From an uncultured Cellvibrio sp. (GTDB lineage: Bacteria; Pseudomonadota; Gammaproteobacteria; Pseudomonadales; Cellvibrionaceae), in contig CAMLOU010000024.1 in NCBI GenBank assembly GCA_946481735.1, positions 1 to 38,551 of the forward strand: DNA of 38,551 nt, written 5' to 3'. Each line of letters begins with the position of its first letter. The stretch's first letter is position 1. The notes beneath the pieces were generated by a model. That model searched no databases. It was not told the origin of the DNA and worked only from the letters and a program-made list of their open reading frames with translations. Positions 17,375 to 26,494 of the stretch are shown in pieces. The position numbers were made by a program, and so were the translations under genes.

Positions 17375-18877
17375 TTACGCGGAAGCAATGGCGCGCATGA
17401 TGGTATCGGGTTGGATATCAGCGCCGGTTAATTCCGCCACCTTTTTGCGATCACGCAAGACCACCACCTTATCACTGAAGGCCACCAGCTCCTCCAGTTC
17501 AGATGAGGCAACGATCAGCGATAAACCCTGGTCGCACAATTGGCGAATTAATTTAATAATCTCGGCGTGGGCGCCGATGTCGATACCGCGTGTAGGTTCA
17601 TCGAGGATTAACAGGCTGGGGTTCGACGCGAGCCAACGGGCCAGGATCACTTTTTGCTGATTGCCGCCGCTGAGTTGTTCAATGGGCTTTTCAATATCTG
17701 ACGTGGCGATATTAATATCTTTTACATATTTTTCAGCGATAGCATTTTGCTGTTTACGCGGAATAAATCGCCACCAGCCCTGCTTGATTTGTTGGGCGAG
17801 GATAATATTTTCGCGAATTGACAAGGGCCCGAGGATGCCGTCGTGTTTGCGATCTTCCGGGCACAAACCCATACCCAGATCGATGGCTTCTTTCGTGGAA
17901 GACAAATGAATGTCTTTGCCGTGAAAGATCACGGTACCGGTTTGCTTTTTATCCACGCCGAAGATCAATCGACACAATTCGGTGCGGCCCGAACCCAGTA
18001 AGCCCGCGAGTCCGACCACTTCACCTTGCGCAACTTGCAGATCAATAGGTTCCAATGAGCCGGCTCTGCCGACCTGGGTGAGCTTTAAGGCAGACGGTCG
18101 TTGTTGCTCACCGGCTGTCTGATGCATACGTTCTTCCAATGCGGCCAGTTCTTTGCCGAGCATGTGCCCCACCAGTTCAGGGCGGCCCAGTGTGGCAGCG
18201 TCGAATTCGCCCACTAATTCTGCATTGCGCAAGATCGTAATGCGATCACACACGGCGTACACCTGATCGAGAAAGTGCGTGACAAACACGATGCCGATAC
18301 CGCGCTCTTTCAAGCTGCGCATAATGCGAAACAGGGATTGCACTTCATCGGCGTCGAGGCTCGCGGTTGGCTCGTCAAGGATCAACACCTTGGCTGACAT
18401 ATCCACACCCCGTGCGATAGCAATCAATTGTTGCACGGCGATGGAGTAGCTGGACAGCGGTCGCGTCACGTCAATATCCAGGTCGTAATCTTTCAGTAAT
18501 GCATGGGATTGCCGATTGATGGTTTTCCAGTCGATCAGTCCCCAGCGCTTCGGCTCGCGCCCAAGAAAAATATTATGCGCAACACTGAGGTTGGGCAGCA
18601 GGTTGACCTCCTGATACACGGTGCTGATGCCCAACGCTTGGGCGTCGCCTGTGTTGCTTGGGAAGATCGGTTTTCCCTCCAGCAAGATGTCGCCGCCGTC
18701 GCGGGCGTAAACACCGGTCATGACTTTAATCAGGGTGGATTTGCCTGCACCGTTTTCACCGAGCAACGCATGGATCTCGCCGGCACGCAGCGTAAAGTCC
18801 ACGCCTTTCAGCGCATGCACGCCGGGAAATTTTTTATGGATTCCCCGTAACTGGAGAACAGCCGTAGTAGTAGACAT
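17375..18877 (-). CDS. ytfR: Sugar ABC transporter ATP-binding protein, YtfR type
   Basis: Duplicated ATPase that powers the furanose importer, 500 residues, at the inner face of the membrane. First domain: Walker A GENGAGKST (40-48), signature SSYSIAVQQLIAIARG, Walker B VLILDEPTASLD. Second domain: degenerate Walker A GLLGSGRTEL, EDRKHDGI, signature LSGGNQQKVILARWLA, Walker B LLILDEPTRGIDIG. The imperfect first signature and the substituted second P-loop are normal for RbsA/MglA-like proteins. A REP pair separates it from ytfQ upstream. Confidence 0.92.
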   Translation of the reverse strand: MSTTTAVLQLRGIHKKFPGVHALKGVDFTLRAGEIHALLGENGAGKSTLIKVMTGVYARDGGDILLEGKPIFPSNTGDAQALGISTVYQEVNLLPNLSVAHNIFLGREPKRWGLIDWKTINRQSHALLKDYDLDIDVTRPLSSYSIAVQQLIAIARGVDMSAKVLILDEPTASLDADEVQSLFRIMRSLKERGIGIVFVTHFLDQVYAVCDRITILRNAELVGEFDAATLGRPELVGHMLGKELAALEERMHQTAGEQQRPSALKLTQVGRAGSLEPIDLQVAQGEVVGLAGLLGSGRTELCRLIFGVDKKQTGTVIFHGKDIHLSSTKEAIDLGMGLCPEDRKHDGILGPLSIRENIILAQQIKQGWWRFIPRKQQNAIAEKYVKDINIATSDIEKPIEQLSGGNQQKVILARWLASNPSLLILDEPTRGIDIGAHAEIIKLIRQLCDQGLSLIVASSELEELVAFSDKVVVLRDRKKVAELTGADIQPDTIMRAIASA

Positions 18878-18892
18878 AAATAAATCGTCGCA

Positions 18893-18922
18893 GTAGGTCG
18901 GATTAGCGCAGCGTAATCCGAC
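18893..18922 (+). repeat. REP-like palindrome, copy 4 (forward)
   Basis: Standard copy with GTAG head, 9-bp arms and GCGCAGCG loop. With copy 5 it fills most of the 104-base gap between ytfQ and ytfR. Confidence 0.87.
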
Positions 18923-18944
18923 GCGGAGAAATTAATGAACCAGT

Positions 18945-18980
18945 GTCGGATTACGGCGCGGTGCGCCTAATCCGACCTAC
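18945..18980 (-). repeat. REP-like palindrome, copy 5 (inverted, extended stem)
   Basis: Inverted copy with intact arms, but the middle is changed to CGGCGCGGTGCGCC, so GGCGC and GCGCC add five pairs to the stem. It ends one base before the ytfQ stop codon. Changed sequence with kept or improved pairing suggests that structure matters. Confidence 0.82.
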
Positions 18981-18981
18981 A

Positions 18982-19929
18982 TTATTTGCGTTTAGCTAAT
19001 TCATCGGCGGCGTTTTCGGCGGTGAAGACGTTGCCACCCATGCGAATCCATTTTTCAAAATCTTTTTTGCCGTTGCGGTATTGTTCGATCACATCGAAGG
19101 CCGGGCCACCGAGGTGCGGACTGAGTTCAACCGATACATTGATGCTGCCATCAACAATAGCTTTAAGCGCATCGTCAACCGCATCGACAGACACGACGAG
19201 GATATCTTTGCCCGGTTGCAGTCCGGCTTCTCTGATGGCCTGGATAGCGCCCAAGGCCATCTCGTCGTTGTGGGACCACAGCGCACAAATATTTTTGCCG
19301 CCGCCTTCGGCTTTCAACAAACTCTCCATCACTTCCTTGCCTTTGGCGCGGGTAAATTCAGCGGTCTGGCTGCGTACAATCTTCGCGTCCGGGTGTTGCG
19401 CCAACACTTTATTAAACCCTTTCATCCGCCCGATAGCCGCGCTGGAGCCAACGGTGCCTTGCAGTTCAAGGATGTTGCATTTGCCGTCGGTTTTTTCCAT
19501 CAACCAGTTTGCCGCTTTTTCACCTTCCAGTTCGAAGTCCGGTGCAATGCGGGTGAGGTAAAGCGAATCGTTGTTGACGGCCACATTGCGATCAACGATC
19601 ACCACCGGAATGCGCGCGCGTTTGGCTTCCATCAGGATCGGTTGCCAACCGGTTTCGACCACCGGGGCAATGATGATGGCATCGACACCTTGGGCGATAA
19701 AACTGCGCACAGCTTTAATCTGGTTTTCCTGTTTTTGTTGCGCGTCGGAAAATTTCAGGTTAATGCCGCGTTTTTCTGCTTCGGCCTTAACCGATTCAGA
19801 AAAGCTGGTGCGCCAGCCGCTTTCCGAACCAACCTGGGAAAAACCGACGGTCAATGCTGAGGCGGTACTGGCAATCAGCAAGCTGGATGCAAGCGTGGCG
19901 GTGTAGAGCGAGCGTAATAATCGTTTCAT
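18982..19929 (-). CDS. ytfQ: Periplasmic sugar-binding protein, YtfQ type
   Basis: Solute receptor of the importer, 315 residues, periplasmic. A signal peptide MKRLLRSLYTATLASSLLIA is cut near TASA at about residue 25. The mature part is a type I periplasmic binding fold: VGFSQVGSESGWRTSFSESV, FIAQGVDAIIIAPVVETGW, RIPVVIVDRNV, LQGTVGSSAAIGRMKGF, ALWSHNDEMALGAIQAIREA and SVDAVDDALKAI. GSESGWR and the WRTSFSES segment are characteristic of YtfQ (galactofuranose in E. coli); an arabinofuranose ligand is also plausible given the neighbouring enzymes. GAGGAA lies before the ATG. First gene of its operon, separated from ytfR by a REP pair. Confidence 0.92.
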   Translation of the reverse strand: MKRLLRSLYTATLASSLLIASTASALTVGFSQVGSESGWRTSFSESVKAEAEKRGINLKFSDAQQKQENQIKAVRSFIAQGVDAIIIAPVVETGWQPILMEAKRARIPVVIVDRNVAVNNDSLYLTRIAPDFELEGEKAANWLMEKTDGKCNILELQGTVGSSAAIGRMKGFNKVLAQHPDAKIVRSQTAEFTRAKGKEVMESLLKAEGGGKNICALWSHNDEMALGAIQAIREAGLQPGKDILVVSVDAVDDALKAIVDGSINVSVELSPHLGGPAFDVIEQYRNGKKDFEKWIRMGGNVFTAENAADELAKRK

Positions 19930-19988
19930 TGTGGCTTCCTCGTGACGATAAAATTATTTGATGTTCACGTATTACATTAATCGCTTGT

Positions 19989-20018
19989 GTAGGTCGGATT
20001 AGCGCAGCGTAATCCGAC
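19989..20018 (+). repeat. REP-like palindrome, copy 6 (forward)
   Basis: Standard 30-base copy upstream of ytfQ. With inverted copy 7 it brackets an 86-base segment that holds another inverted repeat. Confidence 0.87.
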
Positions 20019-20024
20019 AATGCC

Positions 20025-20051
20025 CGGGTGAAATATGTTAACAATCACCCG
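20025..20051. promoter_or_regulatory. Inverted repeat upstream of ytfQ
   Basis: Arms CGGGTGA and TCACCCG flank 13 bases containing GTTAAC. It lies about 95 bases before the ytfQ start and after the SDR gene, between two REP copies. It could be a regulator operator for the importer, or a terminator-like hairpin; on the plus strand it is followed by TAATTTTTAT. Role undecided. Confidence 0.35.
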
Positions 20052-20104
20052 TAATTTTTATGTTGTGCTTTTTTAAAATGTATTTTCTTTCCTGGCTGTT
20101 TTTT

Positions 20105-20134
20105 GTCGGATTACGCTGCGCTAATCCGACCTAC
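20105..20134 (-). repeat. REP-like palindrome, copy 7 (inverted)
   Basis: Exact inverted copy, 23 bases beyond the 3' end of the SDR gene. Inverted partner of copy 6. Confidence 0.87.
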
Positions 20135-20157
20135 GGTTTGCAGTTTACAGCGTCGTA

Positions 20158-20928
20158 TTAAATCCAGCCGCCGTCGACGATGAAGTGTTGCGCGGTGCAC
20201 ACCCGGCTGTCGTCCGACGCCAGGAACAGCGCCATTGCACTGATATCTTCCGGCATGACATTTTTTTTCATGCACTGGTTATCAAGAATGGCCTGCGCAC
20301 TTTTTTCATTCATCAACATCGCCAACTGCCGTTCCGTCATTACCCAGCCAGGGACCAGCGTATTCACGCGGATATTGTCGGCGCCCATGTCCCGCGCCAG
20401 GCCGCGCGTCAAACCTTCAATCGCGGCTTTCGAGCTGGTGTAACCGGGCATGCCACCCTGGGTGGCGTACCAGCTCATGGAGCCGAGGTTGATGATGGAA
20501 CCGCCGCCCAACTCTTTCATGTGCCAGTAAACTGCCTGCGCCGCAAAAAAATGATGCCGTAAATTGACTGCCAGGCGTTCATCCCAATAGGCCACCGTCA
20601 CTTTCCGAAAATCGTGGCGTGTGTCGTTGGCGGCGTTGTTGATCAGCACGCTCACCAGCCCTAATTCTTTGCGCACCCGGGCGATGGTTTCCTGCACGCG
20701 CGGGATATTCAATAAATTACAGTGGTAATACACCGGCGCTGTGCAGTCGGGAATATCACTCAGTGAGGCCACCAATTTTTCGGCATCCTCATTGCGGATA
20801 TCGATAAATGCCACGCGTGCATGCTGTCGACAAAACGCCTCCACCAGGTTAGCGCCAATGCCGGAGGCACCGCCGGTGATCAATACAATCTTCCCGCGCA
20901 AACTCGGGTACTGGTTACTGAGATTCAT
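20158..20928 (-). CDS. SDR-family aldose 1-dehydrogenase
   Basis: Short-chain dehydrogenase, 256 residues, cytoplasmic. Seen: TGGASGIG at 18-25, the acidic end of beta-strand 2 (FIDIRN, D43) that favours NAD+ over NADP+, NNAAND at 97-102, N122, catalytic S150, Y163 and K167 (YTSSK), and the C-terminal FIVDGGWI. YPSLRGK at the start, NDTRHDF and AYWDERLAVNLRHHFF closely resemble Caulobacter D-xylose dehydrogenase, so oxidation of an aldopentose or galactose to its lactone is likely. It follows the dehydratase gene by 52 bases, in one transcript. Exact sugar not decided. Confidence 0.85.
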   Translation of the reverse strand: MNLSNQYPSLRGKIVLITGGASGIGANLVEAFCRQHARVAFIDIRNEDAEKLVASLSDIPDCTAPVYYHCNLLNIPRVQETIARVRKELGLVSVLINNAANDTRHDFRKVTVAYWDERLAVNLRHHFFAAQAVYWHMKELGGGSIINLGSMSWYATQGGMPGYTSSKAAIEGLTRGLARDMGADNIRVNTLVPGWVMTERQLAMLMNEKSAQAILDNQCMKKNVMPEDISAMALFLASDDSRVCTAQHFIVDGGWI

Positions 20929-20980
20929 CGGCGGCTCTTAGGTTGTTATATGCATGCTGTGGTTAATGGGTTTGATTGTG

Positions 20981-22723
20981 TCAGTGAGAATGCGCGGGCA
21001 CTTCAGCACCGCGACAGCCCACCAGAAAATCAAAATCGCAGCCTTCGTCGGCCTGCATCACATGGTCAATATACAACTGTAGATAACCGCCGGGTTGTAC
21101 CGGTTTGCGCGTGACACGCAGTTGCGCGATGCGTGCCTGTAATTCTTCGTTGCTGATGTCGATCTCCAGCAATCCGCTGTGCGCATCAAGATGAATCATG
21201 TCGCCATCCTGCACGGCGGCCAGCGGACCCAGTTCCATCGCCTCCGGGGCGACATGTAACACCACGGTGCCGAATGCGGTGCCGCTCATGCGCGCGTCGG
21301 AGATACGCAGCATGTCCGTTACACCCTGTTTCAAGAGCTTCGGCGGCAAACCCATGTTGCCCACTTCTGCCATGCCGGGGTAACCCTTGGGGCCACAGTT
21401 TTTCAGGACCAGAACCGACGAGGCATCCACCTCCAGGTGCGGGTCCATGATGCGCTCTTTGTAATGCTCGAAATTCTCGAATACCACGGCGCGTCCGCGG
21501 TGATTCATCAAGCCCGGCGTGGCGGCGGAGGGTTTAAGCACCGCACCGCGCGGCGCCAGGTTACCGCGCAGGATGCAGATACCGCCGCTGGTGCACAAGG
21601 GGTTATTCAAGGGGCGGATCACGTCGTCGTTGTAACAGGGTGCATCGCGATTGTTGTCCCACAGGCTCTTGCCGTTCGCCGTCAATGCGGCGGTATGTAA
21701 CAGATTCGCCTCGCCCAGCCGCCGCAACACCGCTGGCAGGCCCCCGGCGTAGTAAAACTCTTCCATCAGATACTGGCCGGATGGTTGCAGGTTCACCAGG
21801 GTCGGCACGCCTTGGCCGTAGGTTTGCCAGTCATCCAGCGTCAACTCAACACCGACCCGCTGGGCAATGGCTTTCAAATGGATCACCGCGTTAGTCGAGC
21901 CGCCGATGGCCGCATTGACCCGAATGGCATTGATGAAGGCCTCGCGGGTCAGTAATTGCGATAGTTTCAGGTCTTCCGCCACCATTTGCACGATGCGCAC
22001 ACCGGAAGCGAAGGCCAAGGCATTGCGGCGTGCATCGACCGCCGGAATCGCGGCATTGTGGGGCAGGGAGGCGCCCATGGCTTCCACCATGCATGCCATG
22101 GTCGATGCGGTACCCATGGTGTTGCAGGTGCCGGCGGAGCGCGACATATCCGCTTCCGCATCCATAAATTCCTGCAGGGAAATCAGGCCAGCCTTGTAAT
22201 CCTCACTCATCCGCCAGACATGGGTGCCCGAGCCGACATCCATTCCCTTGTGTTTGCCATTGAGCATTGGACCACCGGTGACGACGATGGTCGGCAGATC
22301 GCAGCTGGCGGCGCCCATCAGTAGCGCCGGCGTGGTCTTGTCACACCCTGCCAGGAGCACGACCCCATCAATGGGATTACCACGGATGGACTCTTCCACA
22401 TCCATTGAGGCCAGGTTGCGGGTCAACATGGCGGTCGGGCGCAGATTGGATTCGCCGTTGGAGAACACCGGGAACTCTACCGGCACGCCGCCTGCTTCCA
22501 ATACACCGCGACGCACACGGTCGGCCAGTTCACGGAAATGGGCATTACAGGGAGTCAGTTCCGACCAGGTATTGCAGATACCGATGATGGGCCGCCCCTG
22601 AAAATGATGCTCAGGCATGCCCTGGTTGCGCATCCAGCTGCGGTACATAAAACCGTTCTTATCTCTCTGGCCGAACCATTGCGCCGAGCGAAGGGGTTTT
22701 TTGATCTTGTTATTGTCAGACAT
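20981..22723 (-). CDS. IlvD/Edd-family sugar-acid dehydratase (L-arabinonate dehydratase-like)
   Basis: Fe-S dehydratase, 580 residues, turning an aldonate into a 2-keto-3-deoxy acid. C59 (ELTPCNAHF), C127 (AGCDKTTP) and C200 (AGTCNTMG) are placed as the [2Fe-2S] ligands, and K129 as the carbamylated lysine, of the pentonate dehydratase branch known from Rhizobium L-arabinonate dehydratase. The late motif ISDARMSGTAFGTVVLHV is the family's catalytic serine region. The start at ATG 22723 is preferred to the TTG three bases upstream. With the downstream SDR it makes two steps of a non-phosphorylative aldose pathway. Substrate (arabinonate, galactonate, xylonate or fuconate) is inferred only to class. 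Confidence 0.88.
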   Translation of the reverse strand: MSDNNKIKKPLRSAQWFGQRDKNGFMYRSWMRNQGMPEHHFQGRPIIGICNTWSELTPCNAHFRELADRVRRGVLEAGGVPVEFPVFSNGESNLRPTAMLTRNLASMDVEESIRGNPIDGVVLLAGCDKTTPALLMGAASCDLPTIVVTGGPMLNGKHKGMDVGSGTHVWRMSEDYKAGLISLQEFMDAEADMSRSAGTCNTMGTASTMACMVEAMGASLPHNAAIPAVDARRNALAFASGVRIVQMVAEDLKLSQLLTREAFINAIRVNAAIGGSTNAVIHLKAIAQRVGVELTLDDWQTYGQGVPTLVNLQPSGQYLMEEFYYAGGLPAVLRRLGEANLLHTAALTANGKSLWDNNRDAPCYNDDVIRPLNNPLCTSGGICILRGNLAPRGAVLKPSAATPGLMNHRGRAVVFENFEHYKERIMDPHLEVDASSVLVLKNCGPKGYPGMAEVGNMGLPPKLLKQGVTDMLRISDARMSGTAFGTVVLHVAPEAMELGPLAAVQDGDMIHLDAHSGLLEIDISNEELQARIAQLRVTRKPVQPGGYLQLYIDHVMQADEGCDFDFLVGCRGAEVPAHSH

Positions 22724-22985
22724 CAATTCACACTCACGAGCCTGATAACAATCGGCGCAACCGGGGGGTGCGTTACTACTATCGAGACCAGGGTATCAAA
22801 GCCAGGGCTGAGTCAGAAAATCGGATTTAATTAATAATATAATATAATCTATTGGGCAAAAGGTTACCCGAAAGCGTGGGCATGAGCAAGGTGTAGACGC
22901 GGTCTGGCCTGACCAAAATGGCGTAAAGGGAAGTAAAGGCAGGCGGCGCGTTGGCCGATTAAAGCGGCATCCTTGCCGAGCCCCA
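22724..22985. other. Intergenic promoter region of the dehydratase operon
   Basis: 262 bases between fghA and the dehydratase gene, both leftward. It holds an AT-rich stretch of ATA/TAA repeats at about 22828-22852, a likely promoter core for the dehydratase-SDR operon. No clear terminator for fghA and no confident regulator site were seen. Confidence 0.4.
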
Positions 22986-23837
22986 TCACGGGTTCTGGAG
23001 ATGCTCTGCGTGATAACGCAGATGCGCTTCAATAAAGGTCGCGATAAAGAAATAGCTGTGATCGTAGCCGGGTTGGTAACGCAGGGTGAGTGGGTGGTTA
23101 TAGTCGCGGCAGGCGCGCTCCAGTTGCTCGGGCTTTAACTGGTCTTTGAGGAAGTTGTCGCTGTCGCCCTGGTCAATCAACAGCGGCTGCTTGGACGCAC
23201 CGCTGGCAATCAACTCACAGGCATCGTACTGCGCCCACAAATCCTGGTTGTCACCCAGATAACCGCTAAAGGCTTTTTGACCCCAGGGGCAGTTACTCGG
23301 ATTGGCAATCGGCGCGAAGGCGGATACCGAGGCGTAGCGCGTGGGGTTACGCAGTGCCAGCACCAGCGCCCCGTGGCCGCCCATGGAATGACCGCTGATC
23401 GCTTCGCGGCCATTCACCGGGAAGTGATTGCGCACCAGCGCGGGCAGCTCATCGGCGATGTAGTCGTACATGCGGTAATGGCTGCTCCAGGGAGCTTGCG
23501 TGGCGTTGACGTAAAAACCGGCACCGGAGCCGAAATCGTAACTGTCGTCTTCGCCCGGCAGATCAACGCCGCGCGGGCTGGTGTCCGGGCAGACGATCGC
23601 CAGGCCGAGTTCGGCGGCAATGCGTTGTGCCCCGGCCTTTTGCATAAAGTTTTCGTCGGTACAGGTAAGGCCGGAGAGCCACCACAACAATGGCACCGAG
23701 CCGCTTTCTGCCTGGGGCGGCAGGTAGATGGCGAAGATCATCTCGCAATTGAGTGTGCTGGAGCTATGCTTGTAACGCTTGAGCCAACCACCGAAGCTTT
23801 TGGTGGCGGACACCAGGGTAAGGGATGTATCTGTCAT
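22986..23837 (-). CDS. fghA: S-formylglutathione hydrolase
   Basis: Serine esterase that releases formate and glutathione from S-formylglutathione, the second step of glutathione-dependent formaldehyde removal; cytoplasmic, 283 residues. Seen: [43 protein letters not shown], the nucleophile motif [19 protein letters not shown] (acid) and [12 protein letters not shown] (catalytic His), all typical of the family. The second of two in-frame ATGs is chosen because CGGA is properly spaced from it; the first at 23843 would abut that site. Follows adhC, from which a REP pair separates it. Confidence 0.93.
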   Translation of the reverse strand: MTDTSLTLVSATKSFGGWLKRYKHSSSTLNCEMIFAIYLPPQAESGSVPLLWWLSGLTCTDENFMQKAGAQRIAAELGLAIVCPDTSPRGVDLPGEDDSYDFGSGAGFYVNATQAPWSSHYRMYDYIADELPALVRNHFPVNGREAISGHSMGGHGALVLALRNPTRYASVSAFAPIANPSNCPWGQKAFSGYLGDNQDLWAQYDACELIASGASKQPLLIDQGDSDNFLKDQLKPEQLERACRDYNHPLTLRYQPGYDHSYFFIATFIEAHLRYHAEHLQNP

Positions 23838-23863
23838 GATCATTCCGTTGTTAGGCAGTTGTC

Positions 23864-23893
23864 GTAGGTCGGATTAGCGTAGCGCAATCCGAC
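23864..23893 (+). repeat. REP-like palindrome, copy 8 (forward variant)
   Basis: GTAG head and 8-bp arms; the loop region reads AGCGTAGCGCA, so the innermost pair is lost. Lies between adhC and fghA. Confidence 0.82.
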
Positions 23894-23917
23894 GCGGTCT
23901 TATTTGAAGCCATAGTT

Positions 23918-23947
23918 GTCGGATTACGCTGCGCTAATCCGACCTAC
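23918..23947 (-). repeat. REP-like palindrome, copy 9 (inverted)
   Basis: Exact inverted copy, 24 bases from copy 8 and 9 bases beyond the adhC stop. The pair fills the adhC-fghA gap. Confidence 0.87.
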
Positions 23948-23956
23948 GGGAACGCA

Positions 23957-25128
<1,172 letters not shown>

Positions 25129-25218
25129 GGATTCATTGGGCGAGTCGATCAGTGTAGACTATCCCCGCACACATCATAAACATCGATTAACACAGATAAT
25201 TATTGCAGAGGGACAATA

Positions 25219-26109
25219 ATGCAACGTTGGGAGAGAATTGAAGCCTTTGTCGAAGTGGTGCGATTAGGGAATTTTTCGGCAGCAGCTCGTCAATTGCAAG
25301 TATCAAGTTCGCACATCAGCCGTTTGGTCAGTCAGTTGGAGCAGCAACTCGGCACCCAGCTGCTGTATCGCACCACCCGCCAGATCCGTCTGACCGACAG
25401 CGGGGCGCTCTATTACGAGAGTTGCCGTCAGTTATTTGAAGGATTCAAGGATGCCGAACTGGCCCTGGATCATCACCAGACCAACCCCACGGGCCTGTTA
25501 AAGATTACGGCCGCAACGACATTCGGCGAACGCTATATTGCCCCGCTGGTGAATGAATTCCATACTCTGTATCCGCAATTAAAGATCAGTATGCACCTGA
25601 CCAATCGGCAATTGGAATTGATTGAAGAGGGCTACGATATTGCGATTCGCATGGGCGTGCTTAAAGAATCCACATTGATTGCGCGCCGTTTGTGTCATCG
25701 CCGGGAATTTGTGGTGGGCTCACCGGATTATTTCGCTCACCATCCGCAGCCGCGCACCCTGGCGGAGCTGGAGCAGCACAATTGCCTGATCGGTTCGCGC
25801 GATCACTGGCTGTTTCTGGATAAAGGCGCGCGTAAGGACCTAGTGGTGACTGGCAACTGGCACGCCAACTCCGGCCCCGCGCTGGTGGATGCTGCCTTGC
25901 GCGGCATTGGTCTGGCGCAGCTGCCGGACTATTACGTGACCGAATACCTGGCGAGCGGGCAACTGGTGTCGGTACTGGATGAGTATCAATTTACCGATAC
26001 CGGCGTATGGGTCCTGTACCCACAGCAACGTTATCTCGCCGCCAAGGTCCGGTTGTTTATCGATTTTCTGGTCGAGAAGTTTGCCGCAGGTGTGCCCTGG
26101 GAACGTTGA
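25219..26109 (+). CDS. LysR-family transcriptional regulator
   Basis: DNA-binding regulator, 296 residues. The winged helix-turn-helix at about 1-60 is seen in FVEVVRLGNFSAAARQLQVS, SHISRLVSQLEQQLG and RTTRQIRLTDSG; the effector domain at about 90-295 includes LLKITAATTFGERYIAPLV and EEGYDIAIRMG. GAGGG precedes the ATG. Divergent from adhC, the usual layout for a LysR gene and its target, so it may sense a signal tied to formaldehyde or aldehyde stress. It belongs to the CrgA/AaeR-like branch; effector unknown. Its 3' end almost touches the convergent Dabb gene (4-base gap). Confidence 0.93.
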   Translation: MQRWERIEAFVEVVRLGNFSAAARQLQVSSSHISRLVSQLEQQLGTQLLYRTTRQIRLTDSGALYYESCRQLFEGFKDAELALDHHQTNPTGLLKITAATTFGERYIAPLVNEFHTLYPQLKISMHLTNRQLELIEEGYDIAIRMGVLKESTLIARRLCHRREFVVGSPDYFAHHPQPRTLAELEQHNCLIGSRDHWLFLDKGARKDLVVTGNWHANSGPALVDAALRGIGLAQLPDYYVTEYLASGQLVSVLDEYQFTDTGVWVLYPQQRYLAAKVRLFIDFLVEKFAAGVPWER

Positions 26110-26113
26110 ATGG

Positions 26114-26461
26114 CTACAAGCCAAACTCGTTTTCGGTGGCGCGGCTGATGGAGTCAAACACCATCACCTTACTCCACAGGTGGGAGTAATCGGCGATGAA
26201 TTGTTCATGCAAGGGGTGCGTCTGGTAGGCATTCTGGTCTTCGATGCTATCGAAGAAGAGCAATTCGGAGGCGCTGTAACTGTTGTCGATGACCGGGCGT
26301 TGCTCGGTCGCGGCGGGCACGCCCACATGCATACCGCGCACAGTTTCTATGGCGGATAGGCTGCGGATGCCGATAAGCAGTTGTTCCAGATCTTCGGCAG
26401 AATCCGGGTTCTTTAGCCAGAAAAACACCTGATGGGATAACTTGGCAATGTGTCCGCTCAT
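26114..26461 (-). CDS. Dabb (stress-responsive alpha/beta barrel) domain protein
   Basis: Small protein, 115 residues, with the dimeric ferredoxin-like barrel of the Dabb family: HQVFFWLKNPDSAEDLEQLL, MHVGVPAATEQRPV, NSYSASELLFFDSIEDQNAY and THPLHEQFIADYSHLWSKV. No signal peptide. Its biochemical role is unknown; family members bind small hydrophobic compounds or catalyse cyclisations. It lies 33 bases after dxs on the same strand and may be the last gene of xseB-ispA-dxs. Confidence 0.83.
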   Translation of the reverse strand: MSGHIAKLSHQVFFWLKNPDSAEDLEQLLIGIRSLSAIETVRGMHVGVPAATEQRPVIDNSYSASELLFFDSIEDQNAYQTHPLHEQFIADYSHLWSKVMVFDSISRATENEFGL

Positions 26462-26494
26462 GATTCACTCCTGAAGCTCGATTAACAGTCTCGA

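Noticed and set aside
8836..23947. CRISPR array
   Set aside because: The repeated 30-base units are palindromes at irregular distances of tens of bases to several kilobases, in both orientations, with no regular spacers and no cas genes.
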